Below are positions 1 to 8,447 of a stretch of 64,000 nucleotides of DNA, piece by piece. Location of the stretch: contig NZ_FMHV01000002.1 of assembly GCF_900091465.1 (NCBI RefSeq), forward strand, positions 4,402,001-4,466,000, in the 5' to 3' direction. The position numbers and the translations under genes are program-made. Source of the stretch: Micromonospora rhizosphaerae (GTDB taxonomy: Bacteria; Actinomycetota; Actinomycetes; Mycobacteriales; Micromonosporaceae). Below the pieces are notes generated by a model, which made no database searches, had not been told where the DNA came from, and saw only the letters and a list, made by a program, of their open reading frames with translations. Numbering within the stretch: the stretch's first letter is position 1; each line of letters begins with the position of its first letter.

Positions 1-116
1 ACGCGCAGACCCGCGACTCCGGCACGGCGGTGCTCCCCGACGGCCGGTTCGCGGACCGGGCGATGGTGGCCGCCGCCCGCCGCGTCGTCGACCTGGCCGC
101 CCACTACGCCACCTGA
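1..116 (+). CDS. 3' end of an unidentified protein gene
   Basis: An open frame enters from the left edge and ends at TGA 114-116. About 37 residues are visible, ending in DLAAHYAT. The tail is an alanine/arginine-rich helix and I cannot assign a family. It converges on the DUF1772-like pseudogene of the opposite strand and overlaps its end by 13 bases, so the two genes are tail to tail without room for a separate terminator. Confidence 0.6.
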   Translation, partial: AQTRDSGTAVLPDGRFADRAMVAAARRVVDLAAHYAT

Positions 117-566
117 CCGCGCCCGGCGCCGCGGCGATGCACGGACGCGGCCAGCCGGCCGGTGGGGTCCAGCCCCTTGATCTGCGCGTTGATCGGTACG
201 TTGCCGAGCCGGGTGACCAGGAAGGAGGTCAGGACCAGGCCGCCGGCGATGGCGGTCAGGCGACGGGCCACCCCGCGGGAGAGCACGGCGAGAAGGGTGC
301 AGCTCACCATCGCCAGCGCCATCGTGGTCTGCATGACCGGGCCGTTCATCCTCATCAGGCCCGTGTGGAAGGTGAGCCGAACGTCGAGTGGCACCGCCTT
401 GCAAGGTCTGCGCCACGTTCACCGCGCCGTAGCCGAACGCGCCCGCCAACAGCCCGGTGCTGAACAGGGCGAGGGATTCGACGGCCCGCCGGTGCCGGCT
501 GGCCCGGTCGTCGTCGCGCCCGGTGGCGGCGCCGTCGACTGAGGTGGGGCCCACCGGCCAGGTCAC
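104..566 (-). pseudogene. DUF1772 (anthrone-oxygenase-like) membrane protein, frameshifted
   Basis: The gene starts at GTG 566 as GTGA overlapping the stop of the SnoaL-like gene, so it was translationally coupled to it. The first frame reads to about AVNVAQTLQ near position 405. The rest of the family signature (VPLDVRLTFHTGLMRMNGP, then SFLVTRLGNVPINAQIK) lies in another frame and ends at 104. One extra G in the run at about 401-404 (caaggcggtg where caagcggtg would keep frame) explains the break. The family is a small integral membrane protein with hydrophobic helices and a conserved N-P-I-N motif. It is either a real pseudogene or a one-base sequencing error; the coding pattern on both sides is intact. 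Confidence 0.7.
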
Positions 567-961
567 CGGAGCTTCTCCCTCCCGGGCGTCCGGGTGAGCT
601 GGTCGACCCGGCGCAGCCTGCCGTCCGGTGCAAGCTCCCCGAACATGTGGATCTCGTTGACGATCACCCGGCCGCGCATCACTGACCTCAGGGTGTAGCG
701 GGCGGCCACCCGGTCGCCGCAGACCAGGGTGTCGTGGATGTCGAGGTCGCAGCTGGTCACCCTTCGGCGGGCGGGACGGGCGTGTGCCATCAGGCGCTCG
801 CGATCGAGATGGATTCCGTCGGTGTACCAGGCGATGTCGTGGGTGTGGTACCGATCCATCACGACGCCCGGCTCCTCGTCGCCGAAGGCCATCTCCTGTA
901 CGTACGACCGCAGATAGCCGGCCAGGTCGGTGCCCGGGGTGGGGCCTGCTTCGGTTCCCAT
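563..961 (-). CDS. SnoaL-like / NTF2-fold protein
   Basis: 132 residues, the usual size of the nuclear-transport-factor-2 fold. This fold includes SnoaL-like polyketide cyclases, limonene-epoxide-hydrolase types and many binding proteins of unknown role. Typical pattern: an N-terminal helix (DLAGYLRSYVQEMAFG), DIAWYTDG, and strands with RYTLRSVMRGRVIVNEIHMF. ATG 961 is preceded by GGAGAAG at good spacing. It is first in a two-gene operon with the broken DUF1772 gene and divergent from a TetR regulator that probably controls it. Substrate unknown. Confidence 0.75.
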   Translation of the reverse strand: MGTEAGPTPGTDLAGYLRSYVQEMAFGDEEPGVVMDRYHTHDIAWYTDGIHLDRERLMAHARPARRRVTSCDLDIHDTLVCGDRVAARYTLRSVMRGRVIVNEIHMFGELAPDGRLRRVDQLTRTPGREKLR

Positions 962-976
962 CGCGCTTCTCCGATT

Positions 977-1010
977 CGCTTATCCCTGACGACGATGTAA
1001 AGGCTAAGCG
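977..1010. promoter_or_regulatory. Candidate TetR operator (inverted repeat)
   Basis: CGCTTA (977-982) and TAAGCG (1005-1010) form an inverted repeat with a 22-base spacer in the short divergent region between the SnoaL-like operon and the TetR gene. Position fits a shared operator, but the spacer is longer than for classic TetR boxes, so this is tentative. Confidence 0.3.
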
Positions 1011-1031
1011 CGTTCGGTAGCCTTGACAACC

Positions 1032-1622
1032 GTGTCCGAGCAAACTTCTCCAGAGCGACGGCGACGCGTCCGTGCGGAGGCCCGGCGGAGCGTCTCCGCG
1101 ATCCTCGACGCCGCGATTCGAGTCCTCGGGGAACGACCGCAGGCGTCCATGGAGGAGATCGCTGCGGCGGCCGGGCTGTCCCGGCAGACCGTCTACGCGC
1201 ACTTCCCGTCGCGGGACGCGCTCGTCGCCGCCGTGTTCCAACGGATGACCGACGACGCCATCGCCGCCATGGACGCCGCCGACCTCGACGAGGGGCCGGC
1301 GCCGGCCGCGCTGCTGCGCCTGCTCGACGCCGGCTGGCGTACCATCCAGCGGTTTCCCATGTTGCAGGTCGACACCGGGTCGGCCGACCCCGACCTGCAC
1401 GGACCCGTCGTCGACCGGCTCCTGCGCCTGATCGAGCGGGGACAGCGGTCCGGCGAGTTCGACGCGCAGGCATCGCCCGGCTGGCTCATCGCCGCGACCA
1501 TCGCCCTCGGCCATGCGGCCGGGGCGGAGGCCGCCGCCGGCCGAATGTCCGCGGATGACGCCGCCGCCGCCCTCCGGGCCAGCATCCTGCGGGTGTACGG
1601 CGCGCGGCCGCCCACCCGGTGA
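1032..1622 (+). CDS. TetR/AcrR family transcriptional regulator
   Basis: About 196 residues from GTG 1032; an in-frame TTG at 1023 is possible. An N-terminal basic stretch leads into the TetR DNA-binding helices (ILDAAIRVLGERPQASMEEIAAAAGLSRQTVYAHFPSRDALVAAVF). The ligand-binding half has a TetR_C-type helical bundle rich in alanine. It is divergently transcribed from the SnoaL-like/DUF1772 operon, so local repression of that operon is the simplest hypothesis. Ligand unknown. Confidence 0.9.
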   Translation: MSEQTSPERRRRVRAEARRSVSAILDAAIRVLGERPQASMEEIAAAAGLSRQTVYAHFPSRDALVAAVFQRMTDDAIAAMDAADLDEGPAPAALLRLLDAGWRTIQRFPMLQVDTGSADPDLHGPVVDRLLRLIERGQRSGEFDAQASPGWLIAATIALGHAAGAEAAAGRMSADDAAAALRASILRVYGARPPTR

Positions 1623-1716
1623 CCGCTGGCCTCGGCGGCGTCAGCGCAGAGCCGCCTTCCGGTCCTTGGCGGCGCGCCGTACGCTGACCCGACCGCCAGC
1701 GGGGAGTGGAGTCGGC

Positions 1717-3510
1717 ATGGGGGAGCAGCAGCCACGGGTAAACCGGCGGACGGTCCTCGTGACCGCCAGTGGCCTCGCCCTGGCGGGCGTGGGCATCCCC
1801 GCCAGCATGGCCGCTTCCTCCGACCCATCGCCCCCGGTCTGGGCCCGCGGGCGCCGTCCGATCAGCATGGCGATGCACATCCACGGGTCGTTCAGCGAGG
1901 GCATCGCCAGCTACGCGGCGCATCTGGATCAGGCCAGCCGCACCGACGTCGACGTCATCTGGTGGACCGACCACGACTTCCGGGTCGCCGCGCACGACCA
2001 CCGTCGCATGGTCCACTTTGACGGAGCGGAGGAGTCGGAGGGCGGACTCGCCTGGACCTGGCAGGCATCGACCGAGGGCCGGCTGGCCGAGTCGGCCGCC
2101 GACTTCATCGAGAGTCCGCACGGCGCGGACGATCCACCGCGGGCGCTGCGCTTGAGCGCGGCCGGCGACGGCATCCTCTGGTACGCCGGCAAGGCCTGGA
2201 ACTGGACGCACACCGGCAACATCTCCGACACCACGCTCCACCTCGACGTACTGCCGGAGTCGTCCGGGCCGGACGCGACGCTGATCATCGAGATCGCCCT
2301 GTCCCATCACCCCGCCCGGGCCGGCCGACCCGCCGGCCAGTACGTCCTGCGCTACCGGATCGGAGCCGCCCGGCCCGCCGGTCACTCGACGGACGGCCTG
2401 CTCGGCACCGTCGACCGGCCCGCGGCACCAGGGGAGTGGCGCCGGCACACCCTGCCGCTGGTGGAGGACGTCCGGCGGCTCTGGCCCGACCTGGTCGCCG
2501 GGGACAACTCGCTGCGCGGGCTGCGCCTCGGGGTGGGCGTGACCGCGTCGGCGCGCGGCAGCTTCGTGGTCGACCGCCTGGTCTTCGACCGGGCCCGCCG
2601 CACCGGTCAGGCCGGCGAGGACCTCCGCGCCGAGGTGCTCCGCGCGTACGGCGACGCCTTCGGCGGCGTCACCCACCATCGCGCGTACGAGGTGTCCCTC
2701 GTACGGCACCTCAACTGGTTCGGCGGGGATCAGACGCTGCCGGAGTTCCCGTCCCCGCCGTACCGGGACAACGACGTGGCCCGCACCGAGCGAATGATCG
2801 AGTTCCTGCACTCCCACGGCGGGGTCGTCTGCTGGAACCACCCGCTCGACGTGGAGAGCCGGGACTCGCTGGCCAGGCTGATGATCGAACGCCACAATCT
2901 CGGCGCCGACCTCGTCGAGATCGGCCGCGGGCCGCTCGACGACCACCTCTGGGCGCTCGACGTCGCCGCCCGCAACGCGGTCTTCTTCACCGCCGTCGGC
3001 GTCACCGACGACCACGACGGCACCGACTGGCGCGGTCGGGCCGACCGCCACATCACGTACGTCTGGGCATCCTCCACCGGCCGCGACAACCTCGTGGACG
3101 CGCTGCGCGCCGGGCAGGCCTGGTTCACCGACCTGGCCCGCTATCGGGGCGCGCTGGACATCGAGGTCGACGGCCGCACGGCGATGGGCGCGGTCGCGGT
3201 CACCGACGCAGCGGAGGTGACGGTACGCCTGCTCGCCACCGACCTGCCGGCCGGCGCTGCGCTGGAGGCGGTCATCGGGACGGTGGACCTGGCCGGCCTC
3301 GCGGACCTCGCCCCCGCCACCAGCACCACCCGGATCTCTGCCCCGCAGCTACGACAGGGCCGGTACGACCTGCGGGTAAGGCCCGGCGTCGGCGCCTACG
3401 TCCGTACGCAGGTCAGAAGCGCGGACGGCGCCATTCTGGCGGTGAGCAACCCGGCCTGGTTCCTACGGACGCCGCCCACACACGGCATCCCGCCCGCCCG
3501 CCGCTTCTGA
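1717..3510 (+). CDS. Exported PHP-domain-like metallohydrolase
   Basis: 597 residues from ATG 1717, chosen because GGGGAGTGGAG lies just upstream and a signal sequence begins there. NRR at 9-11 followed by a hydrophobic segment looks like a Tat signal. Metal-ligand motifs of the PHP/CehA type are visible: HIHGS (54-58), WTDHD (83-87), CWNHP (about 372) and VTDDHDG (about 428). The segment between the first and last motifs looks like a carbohydrate-binding-type beta domain. Likely a secreted phosphoesterase or related hydrolase; substrate unknown. It stands alone, with the TetR gene ahead on the same strand. Confidence 0.75.
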   Translation: MGEQQPRVNRRTVLVTASGLALAGVGIPASMAASSDPSPPVWARGRRPISMAMHIHGSFSEGIASYAAHLDQASRTDVDVIWWTDHDFRVAAHDHRRMVHFDGAEESEGGLAWTWQASTEGRLAESAADFIESPHGADDPPRALRLSAAGDGILWYAGKAWNWTHTGNISDTTLHLDVLPESSGPDATLIIEIALSHHPARAGRPAGQYVLRYRIGAARPAGHSTDGLLGTVDRPAAPGEWRRHTLPLVEDVRRLWPDLVAGDNSLRGLRLGVGVTASARGSFVVDRLVFDRARRTGQAGEDLRAEVLRAYGDAFGGVTHHRAYEVSLVRHLNWFGGDQTLPEFPSPPYRDNDVARTERMIEFLHSHGGVVCWNHPLDVESRDSLARLMIERHNLGADLVEIGRGPLDDHLWALDVAARNAVFFTAVGVTDDHDGTDWRGRADRHITYVWASSTGRDNLVDALRAGQAWFTDLARYRGALDIEVDGRTAMGAVAVTDAAEVTVRLLATDLPAGAALEAVIGTVDLAGLADLAPATSTTRISAPQLRQGRYDLRVRPGVGAYVRTQVRSADGAILAVSNPAWFLRTPPTHGIPPARRF

Positions 3511-3577
3511 CCGCCTCCACGAACGTCGCTCGCCACCGTGGTTTTCTGCTGCATCACCTATCGCAGGGACCGTTCGC

Positions 3578-3769
3578 CTATCGGGAGGGCCGGACATCGT
3601 CCGGCTTGAGAGCGACCGTCGCCAACGTCCGACCTTCGCTGTCGGCAAACTCGACCTCGTACGCCTGCTCGGGCGCGGTGAAGATGTGCACGATCGTTCC
3701 TATCGACCCGGCCGGAAGATTCTCCTCAGGCACGTCGGAGATCAGTTCGACCACGTCATAGAGATTCAC
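3578..3769 (-). CDS. DUF4926 protein, probable immunity partner of the toxin upstream
   Basis: 63 residues with the compact beta-rich DUF4926 pattern (LYDVVELISDVPEENLPAGSIG, then AYEVEFADSEGRT). The gene follows the toxin gene by 9 bases on the same strand, the usual place for an immunity protein. Its last codons form a short hairpin (3589-3605). Families of this size next to polymorphic toxins commonly neutralise the toxin by direct binding; that role is inferred here from order and spacing only. Confidence 0.7.
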   Translation of the reverse strand: MNLYDVVELISDVPEENLPAGSIGTIVHIFTAPEQAYEVEFADSEGRTLATVALKPDDVRPSR

Positions 3770-3778
3770 GGAAAGTCC

Positions 3779-4930
3779 TCAGGGGAACGAGATGGTGATG
3801 AGTCGGGGCGTCGAGGATCCCACTTCGAGCATCCACGCGGTTCGGACCATGATAGTTCCCTTGGGGCCCGTCAGCGGGAGGTCCACCGACCACCTCTGCC
3901 CGTACTGGTCAGCCTTGCCGAGGACGGGAATGCCCTCACGTACCCCATTGCGGATCTGCTCTTCGATCAAGGCAGCGTCCTCAACGTCCAGACCAGTTGC
4001 TGAGTTGATGACGCGATATTTGTTTTTGCCAACTGGATGATCCGGGTTCATCGCATAGCTCGTAATTTTCCGTGCGTCGATCTCAGGATTGTTGAAGTCG
4101 GCGGCGCTCGGGCTGCCAGGAGTCGTCGGCGACTCCGGCTCACGATGTGACGGTGACGGCTTTTCTCCGTTCCTGGTGAGGCGGGTCAACCACTGCTTCA
4201 GCTTCTCGATGAGGTCGCCGAGGCGGCGCATCTCCGGGATGAGCCGCCGCAGGCTGGCCAGCAGCCCGCGCAGCCACTGCGCGATCTTCGCCGCCCACGC
4301 CGCCACCGTCGTGGTGACCTGCTCGACGACCAGGGGAGTGGCGAGCCCGAGGCTGGCCGCCTCCTCGGCCGCGTACACGATCAGGCGGGAGACGCAGGTG
4401 GCGATGGCGTCGCGGACCATCAGCCGGACGGCGGAGATGAGCATGCCGGCGCCCTCGGTGGCCAGCGCCATGGTCTCGGCGGCCTGGCTCAGCCCGACGA
4501 TCGCCTGCTGCTGCTCGGCCGCCCAGCCGCGGTAGGCCGGCCCGGCGCTGCCGCCCCACTCCGCCACGTCCATCCGGACCGCCCGGGCCAGGCTCTCCGC
4601 CTCGTCGCGCAGCGAACCGGCGACGTTGCGCCAGGTCTGGGCGTGCGCGGCTATCTGCGCCGGGTCGCCGGCCAACCAGTCGAGCGCCTCGGTGAGCGGG
4701 CGGACGTGCTCGATGATCCAGGAGACCCCGTACTGAAGCAGGGAGCCGACCGGGTCGGAGACGAGCGCCAGGCCATCCAGGCTCGCCCCGATCACGCCGA
4801 GGGTGCCGTCGATCCAGCTGCCGTTCCGGATGCCCTCGCCGATGAGCTGGATGTCCTCGGCGATCCAGACGCCGGCCCACGGGTTGACCGGGCCGTCGGC
4901 GGGGGCGGCGACCAGCGGGCTGGCGGTCAC
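3779..4930 (-). CDS. Type VII secretion-type polymorphic toxin with C-terminal DUF6883-like domain
   Basis: 383 residues from GTG 4930, overlapping the preceding stop as GTGA. The N-terminal two thirds is helical and WXG100/LXG-like (DPAQIAAHAQTWRNV, AEWGGSAGPAYRGWA, a hydrophobic helix AAEEAASLGLATPLV). A low-complexity PEPESPTTPGSPSA-type linker follows at about 260-275. The last ~108 residues (AADFNNPEIDARKITSYAMN onward, with DQYGQRW) match the DUF6883 toxin-like domain as I know it. Domain order and the operon (YbaB, small T7 target, toxin, immunity) are those of actinobacterial contact-dependent toxins. The toxic activity itself cannot be read from the sequence. Confidence 0.7.
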   Translation of the reverse strand: MTASPLVAAPADGPVNPWAGVWIAEDIQLIGEGIRNGSWIDGTLGVIGASLDGLALVSDPVGSLLQYGVSWIIEHVRPLTEALDWLAGDPAQIAAHAQTWRNVAGSLRDEAESLARAVRMDVAEWGGSAGPAYRGWAAEQQQAIVGLSQAAETMALATEGAGMLISAVRLMVRDAIATCVSRLIVYAAEEAASLGLATPLVVEQVTTTVAAWAAKIAQWLRGLLASLRRLIPEMRRLGDLIEKLKQWLTRLTRNGEKPSPSHREPESPTTPGSPSAADFNNPEIDARKITSYAMNPDHPVGKNKYRVINSATGLDVEDAALIEEQIRNGVREGIPVLGKADQYGQRWSVDLPLTGPKGTIMVRTAWMLEVGSSTPRLITISFP

Positions 4931-5271
4931 AGTCGCTGCCGGATCCGGTTCAGCGTGTCCTCCGCCCGGCCGTCTGTGGCCTGGTAGCGGCCGGCGACGG
5001 CGCGGAGTCGGTCGGCGGTGTCGTTCACCGAGCGGGCGGCGGTGTCGACGCCCTCGACCAGGATCCGTTGCACGTGGTCGAGCAGCACCGGCATCAGTAC
5101 GCAGAGCTGCCCGTACGCGTCGGCGCCGAGACGCACCGACTGGCCGGCCTGCCGGGCGACGGTCAGGGCGTCGGCGACCCCGGCGAGGTGGCCGGCGTGC
5201 CCGACCAGGTCCTCCGGGCTGACCCGGATGCCCTCAGCGGCCGGCACCGTCGTCACCCGCGTCGCGGGCAC
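4927..5271 (-). CDS. Small type VII secretion target (EspC/ESX-C-like)
   Basis: 114 residues from GTG 5271; GTG 5256 is an alternative. Helical, with the pattern of EspC-like T7SS targets (IRVSPEDLVGHAGHLAGVAD, DAYGQLCVLMPVLLDHVQ, SVNDTADRLRAVAGRY). Such proteins are thought to pair with the larger effector for export. It overlaps the YbaB gene upstream by 38 bases and the toxin gene downstream by 4, so the products are probably made stoichiometrically. Confidence 0.7.
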   Translation of the reverse strand: MPATRVTTVPAAEGIRVSPEDLVGHAGHLAGVADALTVARQAGQSVRLGADAYGQLCVLMPVLLDHVQRILVEGVDTAARSVNDTADRLRAVAGRYQATDGRAEDTLNRIRQRL

Positions 5272-5638
5272 CGAGCCGGCGCCCGTACGAGTCGATGACC
5301 GCGCTGACCGCCGGGTCGTCCGGGCCGAGCGTCTCCCGCGTCGCCTCGGTCACCTGGCGGAGCAGTTCCGCGTACGCCGCCCGGGTGGTCGCCAGCACCT
5401 GTTCCGCGGTGCGCGCCGCGGACTGTGTCCGGATGCGTTCGTCGAGCCGCAGGTCTATCAGCGTCCCGGCGGAGTCCACGGTGGCCTCGACTGTCCGGTC
5501 CGGACTGACGGCGCTGGCCGTGAGGCCCGACAGTCGCTCGGAGAGCGCCCTGCTGCGCTCCGCCCGCGCCTGGATCGAGGACTCCCACTCGTCGATCCGG
5601 CGCTGGGCCGCGTCCAGACCGGCCTCGTCCGCCCACAC
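5234..5638 (-). CDS. YbaB/EbfC-family protein
   Basis: 134 residues from GTG 5638, preceded by GGGGAGG. A long N-terminal helix (DAAQRRIDEWESSIQARAER) and a beta segment (VEATVDSAGTLIDLRLDE) give the YbaB/EbfC fold. In actinobacteria, paralogues of this nucleoid-associated family often head T7SS effector operons and may act as chaperones or adaptors rather than chromosome proteins. First gene of the four-gene toxin operon. Confidence 0.75.
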   Translation of the reverse strand: MWADEAGLDAAQRRIDEWESSIQARAERSRALSERLSGLTASAVSPDRTVEATVDSAGTLIDLRLDERIRTQSAARTAEQVLATTRAAYAELLRQVTEATRETLGPDDPAVSAVIDSYGRRLGARDAGDDGAGR

Positions 5639-5918
5639 GTCGTCAACCTCCCCAGTCGACGGTCAGACTCCGGCGTCACCGTCGGCGCCGGACACCGGCG
5701 CAGCGATCGACACGCTACCAATCGGAGTTGTTCTGTGTCTCCCCGTGATGGGGGCGCGCGGTAAGGCGGTCGGATCGGCGACTCGGGCGGGCTGGCCGGT
5801 CGGGTGGATGATCTCCCGCGACGCGGCGCTGGATTCTCGGCGACGGCCGGGAATGAAGGCCGCAAAAAGGGGTAGGCGCGGCGCCGGGAGGCGGGCGCCT
5901 CCGGGATCGAGGGGGACA

Positions 5919-6824
5919 ATGGGAGCCGCCGCCGTCGTCGGCCTGGTCATCGTCATCGCGATCGCGGTGTTCGTGCTGTCGCTGAGCGTCCGGCTGGTGC
6001 AGCAGTACCAGCGCGGCGTCGTGTTCCGCTTCGGCCGGGTGCTGGACCGCATCCGCCAGCCCGGTTTGCACTTCATCATCCCGGTCGCCGACCGGATGGT
6101 GCGGGTCAGCATGCAGACCACGGTGATCGGCGTGCCGGCGCAGGGCGTGATCACTCGCGACAACGTCACCGTGACCGTCGACGCGGTCGTCTACTACCGC
6201 GTGGTCGACCCGGTGAAGGTCCTGGTCAACGTGCGCGACTATCAGTCCGCGGTGCTTCAGGTCGCGCAGACCGCGCTGCGGTCGGTGATCGGCAAGGCCG
6301 ACCTCGACACCCTGCTGAGCAACCGGGACAAGATCAACGCCGAGCTGAAGGCGGTGATCGACGCGCCGACCGAGAAGCCGTGGGGACTGCTCATCGAGCG
6401 GGTCGAGGTAAAGGACGTAGCGCTGCCCGAGGCGATGAAGCGCTCGATGTCCCGCCAGGCCGAGGCGGAGCGGGAACGGCGGGCCCGGGTCATCATCGCC
6501 GACGCCGAGTACCAGGCGTCCCGCCGGCTCGCCGACGCGTCCCGGACCATGTCGGGGACGCCGGGGGCGTACCAGCTGCGGCTGCTCCAGACGGTGGTGG
6601 ACGTGGCCGCCGAGAAGAACAGCACCCTGGTGATGCCCTTCCCGGTCGAGATGCTGAGCTTCTTCGCCGAGTTCGCCCGCCGCGAGGGGGCGGCGCCGGG
6701 CGGGCGGGGCCCGCAGGCGCAGACGACGCCGGTCGGGCCGGTGCTCGGCCCGGTCACCGAGAGCGTCGCGGCCGCGGCCGCCGAGGGCGGCGACGGGCGC
6801 CGGCCACAGCCACCGCCCGGCTGA
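5919..6824 (+). CDS. SPFH/Band 7 family membrane protein (slipin-like)
   Basis: 301 residues from ATG 5919. One N-terminal membrane segment (about 4-24) leads into the Band 7 domain: QQYQRGVVFRFGR, QPGLHFIIP, and RDNVTVTVDAVVYYRVVDP. The helical part contains ALPEAMKRSMSRQAEAERER and a conserved terminal QLRLLQT..VAAEKNSTLVMPFP. A Pro/Gly-rich tail follows. Slipins are anchored at the cytoplasmic face and organise membrane microdomains, often beside an NfeD protease partner; no NfeD gene is adjacent. Start chosen because the domain begins directly after it. Confidence 0.85.
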   Translation: MGAAAVVGLVIVIAIAVFVLSLSVRLVQQYQRGVVFRFGRVLDRIRQPGLHFIIPVADRMVRVSMQTTVIGVPAQGVITRDNVTVTVDAVVYYRVVDPVKVLVNVRDYQSAVLQVAQTALRSVIGKADLDTLLSNRDKINAELKAVIDAPTEKPWGLLIERVEVKDVALPEAMKRSMSRQAEAERERRARVIIADAEYQASRRLADASRTMSGTPGAYQLRLLQTVVDVAAEKNSTLVMPFPVEMLSFFAEFARREGAAPGGRGPQAQTTPVGPVLGPVTESVAAAAAEGGDGRRPQPPPG

Positions 6825-6831
6825 CGGGTCA

Positions 6832-6859
6832 TTGCATATACCGGCTAGCTGTATATGCT
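6832..6859 (+). promoter_or_regulatory. PadR promoter with overlapping palindromic operator
   Basis: A perfect 8-bp inverted repeat, GCATATAC (6834-6841) and GTATATGC (6851-6858), spaced by 9 bases. It overlies a TTGCAT -35-like box (6832-6837) and a TATGCT -10 box (6854-6859). The -10 ends 7 bases before ATG 6867, which suggests a leaderless transcript. PadR proteins commonly bind such AT-rich palindromes, so autorepression by occlusion is likely. Confidence 0.7.
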
Positions 6860-6866
6860 GACCTCC

Positions 6867-7214
6867 ATGACAGACAGTCCCCTCCGGGAACCGACGTTCC
6901 TGGTCCTCACCGCGCTGGCGGAGTCACCCCAGCACGGCTACGCCGTCATCGAGGACGTCCTGCGCATCTCCGACGGGCGGGTCCGCCTGCGCGCCGGCAC
7001 GCTCTACGCCGTCCTCGACCGACTGCGTGCCGACGGCCTGATCGAGGTCGAGCGGGAGGAGGTGGTGCAGTCGCGGCTGCGCCGCTACTACCGCCTGACC
7101 GCCCTGGGTGCGCGTCGGCTCGCCGACGAGGCCGCCCGCCTGCGTCGCAACGCCGACGCCGCCGGGGCCCGGCTGCGCCGCGCCGGCCTGCTCCCCGAGG
7201 GAGGAGCGGCGTGA
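6867..7214 (+). CDS. PadR family transcriptional regulator
   Basis: 115 residues from ATG 6867. The in-frame ATG at 6855 lies inside the operator/-10 box, so it is less likely. Winged-helix PadR pattern: EPTFLVLTALAESPQHGYAV, VRLRAGTLYAVLDRLRADGL, RRYYRLTALGARRL. Short PadR-s1 type with one C-terminal dimerisation helix. Its stop overlaps the next gene as GTGA, so regulator and membrane protein form one operon, presumably autoregulated through the palindrome upstream. Confidence 0.92.
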   Translation: MTDSPLREPTFLVLTALAESPQHGYAVIEDVLRISDGRVRLRAGTLYAVLDRLRADGLIEVEREEVVQSRLRRYYRLTALGARRLADEAARLRRNADAAGARLRRAGLLPEGGAA

Positions 7215-8281
7215 GCGCCGAGGAACTGGAGCGCCGCTACCGTCGGCTGCTCGCCGTCTATCCCTGGGAACACCGCCGGACGTACGAGGAGGAGATGCTC
7301 GCCGTCCTCCTCGCCGACACCCGGCCGGGCCAGCGCCGGCCCGGCCTCGGGGACGCACTGAACCTGATCGGCGCCGGCCTCCGGGCCCGGCTGCGGGTGA
7401 GCGCCCGGGGGTTCACCGAGCCGGCGTGGGCCGACGCAGCGGCGGTGACCGGGGTGCTGGTCGCCCTGGTCCTGCTGACCATCGCCGGGAAGGGACTCAT
7501 CGACCAGCTCGTGCCCGACCCCAGCGTTCCGCCACCGCTGCGGCCGGCCGGCCCCGACCTCGTCGACTGGCTACGCGTCGCCGGTTGGGCGGGCGTCTGC
7601 TTCGCCGCCCTGGTCGGGCTGCGCTCGGTGGCCGCCGGACTCGCCTGGGCGGCCGCCGCCGCGTGGATGGTCCTGGTAGGGCCGGGCGTGGCCGATCAGC
7701 CGACGTACGTGGTATACACCCTGCCGCAGCTGGCGCTCGCCGTCGTCGCGGCCGCGGCGCTGAGCGTGCCCGCCCCGCCCCGCCGCGCTATCGCGGTGCT
7801 GGGCGCACGCCGACTCGCGACGCTGGTCCTGGCGTCCCTGGCCGTCGTGACGATCCTGGAGGTCAACCGGCTGACCGCGCCGTCCTACGACGCGACCGGG
7901 TACACCTCCTACGTCTTCTACGACCTGGAGGCCCGAAGGTCACTGGTCGTCCGGCTCTACGTCGCCGGGCTGGCGGCCGCCGCGGTGGCGGTCGTGGTCA
8001 CACTGTGCACCCTCACCCCGCAGGTGCGCCGGCGCATCCCGGTCATGCTGGCACCGGTTGCCGCGCTCGCCGCGGTGATCGACACCGCGCTGGCCGGTTG
8101 GCAGGAGTCCAGCATGTACCTGGGCCGCGTCATCCCGCTGGTACCTGCGCAGTGGGCCATGCTGGTCCTCGTGCCCGCCGTAACGTTCCTTGCCGGCGTG
8201 CTGCTGGTCCGCCGCCGCGAGGAGACGCTGCGGATGGTCGCCCTCGGCCGGGACGCCGACCGGGAGCGACCCGCGAGCTGA
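7211..8281 (+). CDS. PadR-operon multi-pass membrane protein
   Basis: 356 residues from GTG 7211 (GTGA overlap with padR). The cytoplasmic N-terminus (ELERRYRRLLAVYPWEHRRTYEEEML) is the conserved head of actinobacterial PadR-linked membrane proteins. It is followed by about seven to eight hydrophobic segments and a basic tail. Function unknown; such pairs are thought to respond to envelope or drug stress, but nothing in the sequence proves that. A strong hairpin terminator follows. Confidence 0.75.
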   Translation: MSAEELERRYRRLLAVYPWEHRRTYEEEMLAVLLADTRPGQRRPGLGDALNLIGAGLRARLRVSARGFTEPAWADAAAVTGVLVALVLLTIAGKGLIDQLVPDPSVPPPLRPAGPDLVDWLRVAGWAGVCFAALVGLRSVAAGLAWAAAAAWMVLVGPGVADQPTYVVYTLPQLALAVVAAAALSVPAPPRRAIAVLGARRLATLVLASLAVVTILEVNRLTAPSYDATGYTSYVFYDLEARRSLVVRLYVAGLAAAAVAVVVTLCTLTPQVRRRIPVMLAPVAALAAVIDTALAGWQESSMYLGRVIPLVPAQWAMLVLVPAVTFLAGVLLVRRREETLRMVALGRDADRERPAS

Positions 8282-8286
8282 CCGCC

Positions 8287-8320
8287 GCAGGTGGTCCCGG
8301 GTCAGGCCGGGACCACCTGC
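8287..8320. terminator. Bidirectional hairpin terminator
   Basis: Perfect 14-bp stem (8287-8300 with 8307-8320) and a 6-base loop GTCAGG. It lies between the end of the PadR operon (+) and the end of the anti-sigma gene (-), so it can serve both. Confidence 0.8.
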
Positions 8321-8447
8321 GCCGGCTCGCCCGCCGGCCCCCCGCGGCTGCGCCCGCTATCGTCGCGCTGCTCACGCGCAGCACCCAAACCGAGCGGGGT
8401 GTCGTCGCGGGGGAGCGCGGTCGGGCCGATAGCTGCGGCCGCGGAGC

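Noticed and set aside
1023..1031. TTG start for the TetR gene
   Set aside because: GTG 1032 is a commoner start class and nothing supports the extra three residues; TTG remains possible.
1486..3051. Long minus-strand open frame opposite the PHP-type hydrolase gene
   Set aside because: Third-position G/C bias leaves antisense frames open in this genome. The plus-strand protein has a signal sequence and metal motifs; the antisense product has no family pattern.
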